From Halorubrum alkaliphilum (lineage in GTDB: Archaea; Halobacteriota; Halobacteria; Halobacteriales; Haloferacaceae), in the NCBI RefSeq assembly GCF_017873815.1, contig NZ_JAGGKQ010000021.1, forward strand, positions 1 through 47,362: DNA of 47,362 nucleotides, given 5' to 3'. Numbering within the stretch: the stretch's first letter is position 1; each line of letters begins with the position of its first letter. A model generated the notes under the pieces. That model saw only the letters and a program-made list of their open reading frames with translations. It ran no database searches and was not told the DNA's origin. The translations under genes were made by a program, and so were the position numbers. Shown one piece after another: positions 16,830 to 25,243 of the stretch.

Positions 16830-17813
16830 TTATCTGAGTTCGGGATTCGTGATTTCCTCGTAGCCACGGCCGATCAGGAACCCGCTGATCACCACGAGGC
16901 CGATACAGATGCCAGGCGGCACGAACCACCACCAGACACCGAAGTCAAGCGCCGCGTACGCACGCGAGGACTGCAGCATGGTTCCCCAGGAGACGCGGTT
17001 GGGGTCACCGAGGCCGATGAACGAGACGCCGGCCTCCGCGAGGATCGCCCACGCGATCGCGAACGCGCCGTAGAGGAACGACATGGGAAGCACGTTCGGC
17101 GCGAGATGTCTGGAGATGATGTGCCAGTCGCTGGCGCCCGCGACCTGTGCCGCCTTCACGAACGGTCGCTCCCGCAACGAGAGCGCCTGTGAGCGGATGA
17201 CACGCGCCGTCGAGCGCCACTGGAGCACGATGATCGCGAAGATGATGTTCCACAGGCTCGGGCCGAGCAGGGCGACGAGGATTATCACCGTCGGCAGAAG
17301 CGGCATCCCGTAGAGGAAGTCGACGATTCGCATCAGCGTGTCGTCGATCTTCCCGCCGTAGTAGCCGGCGGTCAGCCCGACCAGCGTTCCGATCCCCGCG
17401 GTGAACACCGCTGCGAGCAGCCCGACGAGCAGCGCAGCCCGCGAGCCGTAGATCAGCTGACTGAAGATGTCGAACCCCTCCGCCGTCGTTCCGAGGACGT
17501 ACACCGACTCCGAGTCGATGAACATCGGATCGACCCAGTCGGCGATGATGAGCTCCGCGTCCGTCTCGTACTGGCGGTTCAGCGGCTGGTGTGGCGCAAT
17601 GAACGGCGCGAAGATCGCCACGGCCATGAAGAACGCCATCGTGACCATCGCGAGCTTCACCAGCAGGTCGTTCGTGAGCATCCGCCACTGTTCCCCGAGC
17701 GTCTCACGCCAGAGCCGCAGGTTACGCTTCCATCGGTTCACCTGCTCTTCGCTCTCGTCGACTGTGCTGTCGTCGAGGTCCGCGAATATCGAGGGTTCGT
17801 CTTGTGTTGCCAT
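16830..17813 (-). CDS. dppC: ABC transporter permease (DppC-like)
   Basis: 327 residues. An N-terminal cytoplasmic stretch of about 55 residues precedes the first membrane helix (VKLAMVTMAFFMAVAIFAPF). The EAA loop is AAQVAGASDWHIISRHLAPN, the contact point to the ATPases. About six membrane helices are visible, ending in VVISGFLIGRG. It is six nucleotides after the DppB-like gene in the same operon. Confidence 0.9.
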   Translation of the reverse strand: MATQDEPSIFADLDDSTVDESEEQVNRWKRNLRLWRETLGEQWRMLTNDLLVKLAMVTMAFFMAVAIFAPFIAPHQPLNRQYETDAELIIADWVDPMFIDSESVYVLGTTAEGFDIFSQLIYGSRAALLVGLLAAVFTAGIGTLVGLTAGYYGGKIDDTLMRIVDFLYGMPLLPTVIILVALLGPSLWNIIFAIIVLQWRSTARVIRSQALSLRERPFVKAAQVAGASDWHIISRHLAPNVLPMSFLYGAFAIAWAILAEAGVSFIGLGDPNRVSWGTMLQSSRAYAALDFGVWWWFVPPGICIGLVVISGFLIGRGYEEITNPELR

Positions 17814-17819
17814 GGTTGG

Positions 17820-18794
17820 TTAGTCGTACGTCACCCGCGGGTCCAGGTAGCCGTACAGCAGGTCCGCGACGAAGTTCAGGATGATGATCGTCGCGGCGAG
17901 CACCATGAACGTGCCCTGTGCGACTGGGAAGTCCCGCCGCAACACCGCTCGAACCATCTCCCGTCCGATACCCGGCCACCCGAACACAGTCTCGATGAGC
18001 ACGCTGCCGCCGACTGCGTAGCCGAGCGCGATCGCAGCCGCGGTGAGGATCGGCAACATCGCGTTGCGTGCGGCGTGTTTGAACATGATCGTCCGCTCTC
18101 TCAGCCCCTTCGCCCGGCAGACGTCGATGAAGTCCTGTGAGAGCACCTCCATCATGCTTGATCGCATGATGAGGAGCGGATAGCCCATGTAGTAGAACGC
18201 GAGCACCGCGGCGGGTGCAAGCAGGTGATGCAGGAAGGTCGTCGTGAAGATGCGGCTCCACCACCCCCCATCCATCCCGGAGGTACCCATCCCGCTCATC
18301 GGGATCACACCGAGTCCCGCGCCGAAGATCCACAACACGATGAGGCCGACGTAGAACGTGGGCACGCTCCGTGCGGTGAGCGCGGTCACCACGGTTCCCT
18401 TCTCGAAGTTGGTCCCTCGGTACCAGCCGGTGAACACGCCGAGCGTGATCCCGAGGATGTACGCGATCACGAACGCGGTCAACATCAACACCAGCGTGTT
18501 CGGCAGGAACGTCCAGATCACGTCCCGCACCGGTTCGTTCGTGTGGAACGACTGTCCGAAGTCGAGGGTGAGCGCGTTCCGGAGGAACGCGATGTACTGG
18601 ACGTGGAGCGGATCGTTGAGGCCGAAGCTCTCGATTATCCGCTGTCTCGCCTCCGGCGTCATCTGTGCGGAAACGACGAACGATGTCGGATCGCCGGGCA
18701 TCAGACGAAACAGGAAGAACAGTACGGTACCGACTGCCCAAAAGGTCACGCCGAGTTGCAGCACCCGTCTGACGACGAAACTCGCTTTACTCAT
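17820..18794 (-). CDS. dppB: ABC transporter permease (DppB-like)
   Basis: 324 residues. The start is typical of DppB (FVVRRVLQLGVTFWAVGTVLFFLFRLMPGDP), followed by a periplasm-facing loop. The EAA motif is CRAKGLRERTIMFKHAARNA. The C-terminal helices end in LDPRVTYD, the usual family terminus. It forms the membrane channel with DppC. It lies 62 nt downstream of the binding-protein gene. Confidence 0.9.
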   Translation of the reverse strand: MSKASFVVRRVLQLGVTFWAVGTVLFFLFRLMPGDPTSFVVSAQMTPEARQRIIESFGLNDPLHVQYIAFLRNALTLDFGQSFHTNEPVRDVIWTFLPNTLVLMLTAFVIAYILGITLGVFTGWYRGTNFEKGTVVTALTARSVPTFYVGLIVLWIFGAGLGVIPMSGMGTSGMDGGWWSRIFTTTFLHHLLAPAAVLAFYYMGYPLLIMRSSMMEVLSQDFIDVCRAKGLRERTIMFKHAARNAMLPILTAAAIALGYAVGGSVLIETVFGWPGIGREMVRAVLRRDFPVAQGTFMVLAATIIILNFVADLLYGYLDPRVTYD

Positions 18795-18856
18795 GTTCGG
18801 TTGAAGTGGGTATCATTCTGGAGCCGCGGTCGCGGCGGGGATGGGTTGAATGGCCG

Positions 18857-20548
18857 TTACTCGGCCGGGAAGTGGACCATGCCGTCCTCGTCGAAGACGT
18901 ATCCGGCGTCCCGGAGCCGCTGGATGCCGGCATCGATGTCCTCGTCGTACCTGGTGACATCGTCGGTGTGGAGCGGGCCGAACGCCGCGCTGACGACGTT
19001 GAAGCCGGGCTCTGGCACGTCGAAGAGGATCTGTTCGACGATCGGGGTCCGCGGGACGGCGTTGAACGCCGCCTTCCGGACCTCGGGATCGTCGAGCCCC
19101 TCGGTTCGCGCGTTGGGCGTGCAGTGCCAGTACGACGTGGCGGGCTCCGTCAGGACGGTGATCTGGTCCAGGTCTCGGTTCTCGTCGAGCTGCCGGTCGA
19201 TCCGGCCGAACGTCTCGTAGGTGATGTCGCCCTCGCGCAGGCCCTCCCACACGGTCGACGCCTCGGGAATGATCCGCCAGATCCGCTCCTCGAAGTCGAC
19301 CGGCGCGAAGTGGTCGTCGAATCGTTCGAGGCCGAACTCGGCGCCCCGGTCCCAGTAGTTGAACTGGAGCGGCCCGGAGCCGACCGGTTCCTCGATGTTG
19401 ACCTGGCTCGGCTCGTCGCGGTCCGCCCAGCGATGCTCCGGCAGGATCGGGATCTGCGTGCCGACCAGCAGGTTGAACGGTCCGAGCGGCTCTTCCATGT
19501 GGATCCGGACCGTTTCATCGTCGACGGCCTCTGCCTCGTCGATGAAGTTCGCCTGCACCGAGTACAGCGGGACCTCGTTATCGGCGATGTAGTTGTACGA
19601 GAAGACGACGTCATCGACGGTGAGGGGCTCGCCGTCGTGGAAGGTGTGGTCGCGGATCGTGTACTCCATCGTGTCCTCGTCGACCCGTTCGAAGTCGGTG
19701 GCGAGGCTGACGTCGGTGTTGATCTCGCCCTCGTTGTCGAGCCGGACGACGCTGTCGTACATGATGTCGAAGTTGTACGTGTGCTTGTTCTCGTCGTTGT
19801 GGCCGAGGGGGTTCATCGTGTCGAGCGCCTCCGGCCAGTATCCGACCAACGTCTCCTCGCCGTCCAGCATCTCCAGGTTGATCATCGTCCAGTAGGAGTT
19901 GAACCCGAGCGGCAGGTCTGGCTCCCAGTTGGTGACCTTCTCGTTGTTGAAGACGGCCAGGAACGGCATGTCGACGATCGGCATCTGCGGCAGATCCTCC
20001 ATCAGGGTCTGCTGCAGGTCGTGGACCAGCTCGATCCGCCTATCCGCGTCGGGTTCGACGAGGTACTGATCCATCAGGTCGTCGGCGTCGGGGTTCTCGT
20101 AGCCCGCGAAGTTCCCGTCGCCGGGCGACGTGTTCTCGGAGTACATCGTGGAACTGAACTCCAGCACCGGGTCGATCGTAAAGAACGTGTGCCACGTCGA
20201 GAAGTCGTAGTCGTACTCCACGTCGACGCGGTTGAACAGCGTCCCCCACTCCAGCACCTCGACCTCCATGTCGAGCCCGATATTCTCTAATCGATCCGAA
20301 ATGAGGTTGACCGCGTCGTGGCGCGGCGGGTTGTAGCTCTGTGCGTTATTGAGGTATGTGTAGGTCGGTAGCTGCTCGCCGAGGTCGTCCGGGTCGGTTG
20401 CGTCGACGTCAGCACCACCGTCATCGTCGCCTCCGGGATCATCCTCGTCATCGGCGCAACCCGCCATTGCGGTGAGTCCAACAAGACCCGCTGTCGAACC
20501 CGCTTTGTTCAGAAACGCTCTCCGATTTGCTGTGTGTTCGGATGACAT
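18857..20548 (-). CDS. dppA: Tat-exported lipoprotein, peptide-type solute-binding protein (SBP family 5)
   Basis: 563 residues from the ATG at 20548. The signal has a twin-arginine motif (NRRAFLNKAG), a hydrophobic segment and a lipobox ending in Ala-Gly-Cys, so the protein is probably exported folded and anchored by lipid at that Cys. An Asp/Gly-rich acidic linker follows. Family 5 features are VDDVVFSYNYI, a DGEPLTV segment, and a C-terminal VRKAAFNAVPRTPIVEQILF. A TATA box at 20572-20578 centred 27 nt before the ATG indicates a leaderless transcript and rules out an in-frame upstream start. First gene of the operon; it captures the substrate outside the cell. Confidence 0.92.
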   Translation of the reverse strand: MSSEHTANRRAFLNKAGSTAGLVGLTAMAGCADDEDDPGGDDDGGADVDATDPDDLGEQLPTYTYLNNAQSYNPPRHDAVNLISDRLENIGLDMEVEVLEWGTLFNRVDVEYDYDFSTWHTFFTIDPVLEFSSTMYSENTSPGDGNFAGYENPDADDLMDQYLVEPDADRRIELVHDLQQTLMEDLPQMPIVDMPFLAVFNNEKVTNWEPDLPLGFNSYWTMINLEMLDGEETLVGYWPEALDTMNPLGHNDENKHTYNFDIMYDSVVRLDNEGEINTDVSLATDFERVDEDTMEYTIRDHTFHDGEPLTVDDVVFSYNYIADNEVPLYSVQANFIDEAEAVDDETVRIHMEEPLGPFNLLVGTQIPILPEHRWADRDEPSQVNIEEPVGSGPLQFNYWDRGAEFGLERFDDHFAPVDFEERIWRIIPEASTVWEGLREGDITYETFGRIDRQLDENRDLDQITVLTEPATSYWHCTPNARTEGLDDPEVRKAAFNAVPRTPIVEQILFDVPEPGFNVVSAAFGPLHTDDVTRYDEDIDAGIQRLRDAGYVFDEDGMVHFPAE

Positions 20549-20571
20549 ACCACTGAGTAACAAAATGAAAG

Positions 20572-20578
20572 TGATAAA
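20572..20578 (-). promoter_or_regulatory. TATA box of the importer operon
   Basis: TTTATCA on the minus strand, centred 27 nt before the ATG at 20548. It supports a leaderless mRNA for the whole transporter operon. Confidence 0.55.
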
Positions 20579-20726
20579 TCTATTGGTATTATAGATAGTT
20601 CGAACACGATCGACTGGATCTGGACAACGCAAATCGAAAAAGGTCTGATTTAGTTTGTTTTATTGGTGAATGTCGCTTTCATGCGTAACAGCATATGTTG
20701 CCGATACTCTCCAGACCGATAGTTGA

Positions 20727-20960
20727 TTACTTGCGATCGTGACTGTTCTCAACGTCGCTTTCCGCCCGTGCTGCGCGTCTCGCGTCCGCGAGCCGCCGGC
20801 GGTACTCCCAGTAGCCGCTCCCGACCAGCAGCGCTCCCAGTCCAATGCCGGTAACGGGATCGCCACGATACCAGAACCAAGCGATTCCGACCGCCGCGGC
20901 CAACGCCGAGAGACCGAGCGCGATCCGTGCACGCCCTCTGCTCCGTGCAACGTCTACCAT
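20727..20960 (-). CDS. Small two-helix membrane protein
   Basis: 77 residues. A basic N-terminus (RSRGRARI) is followed by two hydrophobic segments (ALGLSALAAAVGIAWFWY and VTGIGLGALLVGSGYWEY) and a charged tail (RRRLADARRAARAESDVEN). The charge pattern suggests an integral membrane protein with short loops. No family recognised. It stands alone between the importer and the peptidase gene, with the GC content of that block. Confidence 0.55.
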   Translation of the reverse strand: MVDVARSRGRARIALGLSALAAAVGIAWFWYRGDPVTGIGLGALLVGSGYWEYRRRLADARRAARAESDVENSHDRK

Positions 20961-21171
20961 CCTTTCGGTGCGCCTCTCCCTGACTCAGTCTTCGCTTCTT
21001 CCCTCCCCGATTCGCCTTTTTTCAGACGGTTCCCGGTATCCCTTGACCGCCGATCCGATGCGATTCTGGTCCGCTCCATTGATTGCCCGTACTGAACGAG
21101 CCTCAATAAATCCACACGGACTTCGACACCCTCGCAGCTCCAGTGGGGCTGTTATCCCGGTCGTGGCGGAC

Positions 21172-22566
21172 TCACGCGGACCGATCGCTCCACGGCCACG
21201 GACGCGGCTCACCCCACGGCCACGTACCCGTTGCTTTCATTCCGACATCGAACCCTTCGGTTATCGCCTCGGATTTAATATCCTCGGCCGCCCGCCCGTC
21301 GATCGACCGATCCGCTTCCGCGAGCTTCGCGACCCCTGCGGCACACAACACCGATAGGTCACGCAGGTCACGGGAGTCGAGCTTGTCGAGCGTGTCACCG
21401 TGCGTGTGGCCCCACCCCCGACCGCTCCCGTGAGAACTCGAACGGGCCTGAGAGGCGGCGACACCGCGCTGCACGAACGGCCAGTGATCGCTGTGAGGCC
21501 GGAGCCCGTCTTCAATTTCGATCGGCGCGTCGAACGCTTCGCTCACCTCCTCGAACGCCTCTCCGATCGCCTCGATCCCGTGCGTGTGGATTTCGAGGTC
21601 CCGCGAGTATCCCGCGCCATCGGCGTTGACCACGCACTTGACGCGATCGAGATCGTGAGAATGCGTCCAGTAGTAGGACCCGTACAGTCCGGTCTCCTCC
21701 GCGCCGAAGACGACGAATCGGACACGGGTCTCGAGCTCCGCTTCCATCGCGGCGAGGATCCGGGCCACGCCGACGACGAGCGCGGAGCCGAACCCGTTGT
21801 CGTTCGCTCCGGTCCCGACGTCATGTGCGTCGACGTGAGCGGTGAACAGCACCTCTTCGTCGGTGTCGGGGCCGACGACCGCCTCGACGTTCGCGGATGT
21901 CGCCGGTTCGTTTCGGGCTTCTACGGACAGTGTCGCCGCAATCCCGTCGTCGCTTCCGGCGTCTTTACAGTGGCGGGCGAGGCGTGCGCCGACCTCCTTG
22001 CTGAGCCCTACCGCCGGGATCGGTCCCGGTTCATTCGTGTGTCCAACGTCGCCTGTCGGCGGTAGCGCACCCTCGATATGATTATAAAAAAGAAACCCTT
22101 CTGCACCGGACTCGGCCGCGTAGCCGTACTTTTCGCTCCGATGTACCCATCGGCCGTAGTCGTCCGGCGTGAGACTCGACGCCATCGCGATCGATCCAGA
22201 GAGATCGACCCCCTCGAAGTCCGCTGGAAGGCCGTACCCCATGTCGACGACCTCGCCGCTGACCGTCCCGGACGGCGTCCCCGGAAGCTCGACGAGCTCG
22301 TGTGAGCCGTCGAAAACGACATCTCGCTCCCCGTGATGAACCGTCAACGACGCGTCTCCGCGCCACCATCCGGGGATCGGGAACGGCTCCTCCGTGATGT
22401 TGTCAAGACCGATTTTTTCGAAGGCGTCGGCGACCAGCCCCGCACCGATGGCTTCCCCCTCGTGGCCGGGCATTCGGTCACCGAGATCTGAGAGATCAGC
22501 GAGGAGGTTCCATGCCGTCGCGTCCGTGTACGCGTCACCGATCACCGTCGGATGGAGCGATGTCAT
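21172..22566 (-). CDS. M28-family aminopeptidase with PA-like insert
   Basis: 464 residues from the ATG at 22566, chosen because GGTGAC directly precedes it; an ATG at 22593 is also in frame. The metal-ligand blocks of M28 are present in order: TAHVDAHDVGTGANDNGFGSA (His and Asp), FGAEETGLYGS (catalytic EE pair), VNADGAGYS (Asp), LRPHSDHWPF and GHTHGDTLDKLD (terminal His). Between the N-terminal cap and the catalytic part, SGEVVDMGYGLPADFEGVDLSG to GFLFYNH reads as a PA domain. No signal peptide, so probably cytoplasmic. It likely removes N-terminal residues from imported peptides; zinc use is family knowledge. Confidence 0.87.
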   Translation of the reverse strand: MTSLHPTVIGDAYTDATAWNLLADLSDLGDRMPGHEGEAIGAGLVADAFEKIGLDNITEEPFPIPGWWRGDASLTVHHGERDVVFDGSHELVELPGTPSGTVSGEVVDMGYGLPADFEGVDLSGSIAMASSLTPDDYGRWVHRSEKYGYAAESGAEGFLFYNHIEGALPPTGDVGHTNEPGPIPAVGLSKEVGARLARHCKDAGSDDGIAATLSVEARNEPATSANVEAVVGPDTDEEVLFTAHVDAHDVGTGANDNGFGSALVVGVARILAAMEAELETRVRFVVFGAEETGLYGSYYWTHSHDLDRVKCVVNADGAGYSRDLEIHTHGIEAIGEAFEEVSEAFDAPIEIEDGLRPHSDHWPFVQRGVAASQARSSSHGSGRGWGHTHGDTLDKLDSRDLRDLSVLCAAGVAKLAEADRSIDGRAAEDIKSEAITEGFDVGMKATGTWPWGEPRPWPWSDRSA

Positions 22567-22773
22567 GTCACCACAAATAAACGACGGGAACATGAGCGTT
22601 TGGGAGCCGGCGTTCGACGTGACACCGTTCGGTTCCGCTACGGAACACTCGACACAACGGGGGAGATCGTCCCCTCGCAGTGCATTTCACCCTGTGAATT
22701 TTCAATGATGGTCTAACGTCTCGGTAAAACTGAAAATCCACACACTAAATACCGTAACTAATGTACGGGTAGT

Positions 22774-23208
22774 ATGGGATCGGTGACGCTACACCTCGCT
22801 GAAGGAGACCTCGACTACGCCGAGAGGCTCCTCAGTCGGAGTGATTTGCCTGTCGAGGACATCACGGCGTCCCCCGTGGAGATGTACTACGCGACGGCCG
22901 CAGCCGAACGGATCGGGATCGGCGGCCTCGAGGAGTACGGCGATGTCGGACTGCTGCGATCGGTCGTCGTTGAGCCCTCAAAACGAGGTCAGGGGTACGG
23001 ATCGATGCTCTGTGAGTCGTTAGAGACCATCGCACGAGACCGTGGCGTCGAAACACTGTACCTCCTCACGACAACTGCATCGGATTTCTTTGCTTCAGAG
23101 GGGTACACGACAGTTGAGCGATCGATCGCTCCGGACGCCGTTCAAAACACGACCGAGTTCGGTGAACTCTGTCCGTCGACGGCAGTGTGTATGCGAAAAA
23201 CACTGTGA
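22774..23208 (+). CDS. arsN2: GNAT acetyltransferase, ArsN2-like
   Basis: 144 residues. It has the acetyl-CoA-binding GNAT motif LRSVVVEPSKRGQGYGSML (V-x-x-x-x-R-G-x-G-x-G). The C-terminal segment LYLLTTTASDFFASEGYTTV and ending FGELCPSTAVCMRK with two Cys matches the ArsN2 group of arsenic-resistance-associated N-acetyltransferases. No other ars gene lies in the window, so the substrate remains open. TAAATA at about 22746 is placed for a leaderless start at 22774. Confidence 0.75.
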   Translation: MGSVTLHLAEGDLDYAERLLSRSDLPVEDITASPVEMYYATAAAERIGIGGLEEYGDVGLLRSVVVEPSKRGQGYGSMLCESLETIARDRGVETLYLLTTTASDFFASEGYTTVERSIAPDAVQNTTEFGELCPSTAVCMRKTL

Positions 23209-23477
23209 CTCTCACCGCGTCGCTGTTTCGATTGAGTCAGACGGGCCGGTCTGACCGATAGACGAGATACGCACTACATATTACAGGATACGCAGAACAC
23301 CACATAGGGTTGGTAGGAATCCGAGCTAGCGGTTCGCGGTTCTCGCCGGTCGACCGTTAACCCGACATCGCGGCTGAATAAGCCAGTACAGATATTATTC
23401 TTAGCTAGCAGTTTTATCACCGAACAGTTCGCACTCTCTTCTTTTGAGGGAGAAGATAGATCTGCCCGTGCTGAATT

Positions 23478-23511
23478 GAGTTTCCGATTTTGTTAAGAAA
23501 ATCGGAAACTC
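23478..23511. repeat. Perfect 14-bp inverted repeat (hairpin)
   Basis: GAGTTTCCGATTTT (23478-23491), loop GTTAAG, AAAATCGGAAACTC (23498-23511). All 14 bp pair. It could be a transcription terminator-like hairpin, a regulator site or the end of a mobile element; no partner copy was found in the window. Confidence 0.75.
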
Positions 23512-23555
23512 AAACGGCTAAGCGGCACAATTAGGGCTACAAGCTACTTAAAAAG

Positions 23556-23690
23556 ATGAGCGAGTCACCGAATTCGGAAGCTCAAAGCAGGCAAGCCCGA
23601 GTCTGGCTTACGCCCGAACAGCTGGTTTCACGCAGTCGAAGTAGCATTACTATATCTTGGCAACGAATGACACTATGGGAGCCCCTCTGA
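23556..23690 (+). pseudogene. Start of a tyrosine-recombinase-like gene (remnant)
   Basis: From an ATG at 23556 the frame reads a polar lead and then QARVWLTPEQLV, which closely resembles the opening of haloarchaeal XerC/D-type integrases (WLTPEQ motif). After that the frame becomes basic low-complexity and stops at about 23688. No catalytic domain follows in any frame. I read it as a 5' scar of an integrase gene; confidence is limited because the match is short. Confidence 0.3.
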
Positions 23691-23858
23691 GAAGGTTGGG
23701 TTTCGGGAGCAGTTGAAGGCTCGCCGCTCCCTGCTCATTAATGAGATGGCTCGTAGCGTCGATCGGACCGCTGCTGGCGAACGGCAGGCGGTTTTGTGTT
23801 CAGTGTTGGACTTCTACCCAACGCTTATACTGTTGGCCGATGTCTCAACAGGTGAGAG

Positions 23859-24176
23859 ATGGCCCAGGAACCGCTGTTCCAGTACACAAACGTCGAGGCC
23901 GGTCTCGTCGAGAACGTCGTGCTTCGGCCGACCGACGACACCGAGACGTACCCCTCGGGCTGGAAGTACACGCTCCATCTGGGCACTCTCGACGACCTCA
24001 CGCTCGTTCGATACGACAACTCCCACGAGGACACGAAAGGCCACGAACACCACACCGCAGCCGGCGATCTTGACGACGTCGAGTTCCCTGGAATGGAGGA
24101 CCGGCTTGTCGAGTTCTGGGCGAGCGCGGACGAGTACTGGGACGCTGTCGGCGGCGACCCGCCCCGGCCGCACTGA
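23859..24176 (+). CDS. DUF6516-like toxin
   Basis: 105 residues; GGTGAG sits just upstream of the ATG. The body has LRPTDDTETYPSGWKYTLHLG and LVRYDNSHEDTKGHEHHTA. The RYDNSH...HEHH block is typical of DUF6516 proteins, which occur as the toxin half of archaeal and bacterial pairs with a downstream HTH protein. The mechanism is not established. 27 nt separate it from its presumed antitoxin. Confidence 0.7.
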   Translation: MAQEPLFQYTNVEAGLVENVVLRPTDDTETYPSGWKYTLHLGTLDDLTLVRYDNSHEDTKGHEHHTAAGDLDDVEFPGMEDRLVEFWASADEYWDAVGGDPPRPH

Positions 24177-24203
24177 TCGAATACCGACACACGATACCCA
24201 ACC

Positions 24204-24620
24204 ATGACTACACTCCACATCACCGTCGGCGACCGAGAACAGCTCCGTGAGGACGCGCTCCAGTTCGTCCAAGACGTCGAGGCCGACGATCTCGACGATC
24301 AGGATGGAAAGGCAACGCTCCAGTTCGGCACCTACGACGACTTCGTCGACAGTCTCACGCCGCTGCGCCTTGAGCTCATCCGGGCGATCGCAGAAGAGGC
24401 GCCTGAGAGCATGCGCGAGGCAGCGCGTCTCGTCGAGCGTGACGTGTCCGACGTCCACTCGGACCTGAAGCAGCTGGAAGTACTGGGCATCCTCACGCTC
24501 GAGGAGGGCGGGCCCAGCGGTGCAATTCAACCCGTCGTCCCGTTCGACCGCATCGAGGTCCACATCGACTACCCGCTCATCGATAGCGGCGACGCCGATG
24601 GGACTCCCGCAAGCGCGTAG
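24204..24620 (+). CDS. Winged-helix antitoxin-like regulator (HVO_A0114 type)
   Basis: 138 residues. The N-terminal 50 residues are acidic, then a winged-helix domain: TPLRLELIRAIAEEAPESMREAARLVERDVSDVHSDLKQLEVLGIL..., where the third helix (VSDVHSDLKQLEVL) is the recognition helix and LEEGGPSGAIQP the wing. This class is regularly paired with DUF6516 genes, as here. It probably neutralises the toxin and represses the operon. Confidence 0.72.
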   Translation: MTTLHITVGDREQLREDALQFVQDVEADDLDDQDGKATLQFGTYDDFVDSLTPLRLELIRAIAEEAPESMREAARLVERDVSDVHSDLKQLEVLGILTLEEGGPSGAIQPVVPFDRIEVHIDYPLIDSGDADGTPASA

Positions 24621-24741
24621 TCACCACTCTCGGAGTGTCCTCGTGTGATGGTTACTCACGATTCACAATCACGCTGCTGTCCTCGAACAGTACTTTCACT
24701 CCGCTCGCCCGAACTATAAGTCACAGAGTCTCAAATTTTGA

Positions 24742-24813
24742 GGAGAGGGAGCACCGCTGAGTCGGTTTTAACAACCAGATCAGCTCTAAAACAGTGTCAC
24801 ACGCTCCCTCTCC
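24742..24813. repeat. 11-bp inverted repeat bracketing promoter and start of zinc-ribbon gene
   Basis: GGAGAGGGAGC (24742-24752) and GCTCCCTCTCC (24803-24813) are exact complements. The 50-nt spacer holds a TATA-like GGTTTTAACA (about 24764-24773) and the GTG start at 24794. A separate 13-nt palindrome CTCAAATTTTGAG lies just before the left arm. Possible operator or translation-controlling stem. Confidence 0.5.
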
Positions 24814-25009
24814 CCTCGAAGTAGCCCGTGAACTCGTGAGAATGAGTCCTAATGACCCAGAGACGGTCCGTGGCGACTGCTCGTTCTGTGGCGAGACAGT
24901 CACCGGTCGGCACGCAATCATCCACTATGAGACCGCTGGCGGTGGCCCTGGCGTGTGGGCCGAATGTCCAAGCTGTGGTGAGATCGTTGACCCCACCCAT
25001 GCTCAGTAA
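24794..25009 (+). CDS. Zinc-ribbon mini-protein
   Basis: 71 residues with GTG start (leaderless by TATA position); an ATG at 24842 is the alternative. Two CxxCG knuckles, CSFCGETVTG and CPSCGEIVD, with a His-rich segment between make a four-Cys zinc ribbon. The first 25 residues form a helix. Function unknown. It overlaps the next small gene by 11 nt. Confidence 0.6.
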   Translation: MSHAPSPLEVARELVRMSPNDPETVRGDCSFCGETVTGRHAIIHYETAGGGPGVWAECPSCGEIVDPTHAQ

Positions 25010-25154
25010 ACAGTTCATCCAGCAGATTGTTAGGCTCAAGCCGTCATCGACAACGCACCACGAGTGCCGTCAGTGTGGGTACAGCGTGGAGAAAGAAGTC
25101 GATGAATGTCCACAGTGTGGCTCTCACGAGATTGCGGCCTACGATCTTGAGTAA
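24999..25154 (+). CDS. 51-aa zinc-ribbon protein
   Basis: The ATG at 24999 overlaps the end of the preceding gene (stop at 25007-25009). It has a basic helical N-terminus, then CRQCGYSVEKEVDECPQCGS, a rubredoxin-like double CxxCG zinc site. It is translationally coupled with the preceding zinc-ribbon gene. Haloarchaeal mini-proteins of this type are numerous and mostly uncharacterised. Confidence 0.6.
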   Translation: MLSKQFIQQIVRLKPSSTTHHECRQCGYSVEKEVDECPQCGSHEIAAYDLE

Positions 25155-25189
25155 TCGCTGAGGTGTTCACGGTTGGTAGAGAAGGTTCT

Positions 25190-25243
25190 ATACCTTATGT
25201 ATCACCCGAACGCTAATATGGCTCCGATTGTTACATAAGGTAT
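25190..25243. promoter_or_regulatory. 12-bp inverted repeat around the TATA box of the DUF6788-like gene
   Basis: ATACCTTATGTA (25190-25201) and TACATAAGGTAT (25232-25243) are perfect complements with a 30-nt spacer. The spacer carries TAATATG at 25214-25220, centred 25 nt before the ATG at 25242; that ATG lies inside the right arm. The geometry suggests a bipartite operator controlling a leaderless gene. Confidence 0.65.

Larger units (their letters stand above)
23209..23858. other. Gene-poor region with perfect hairpin and integrase scar
   Basis: About 650 nt without an intact gene. It contains the perfect inverted repeat at 23478-23511, an integrase-like gene start at 23556 that decays after about 25 codons, and the promoter of the DUF6516 toxin gene (TTATAC near 23826). 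The change from the GC-rich block to AT-richer DNA happens here, so this looks like an integration or rearrangement junction. Confidence 0.45.

Noticed and set aside
18806-20290. Long plus-strand ORF of 494 codons
   Set aside because: It is antisense to the solute-binding protein gene, which has clear family motifs and a Tat lipoprotein signal. Long antisense frames are expected in GC-rich haloarchaeal DNA.
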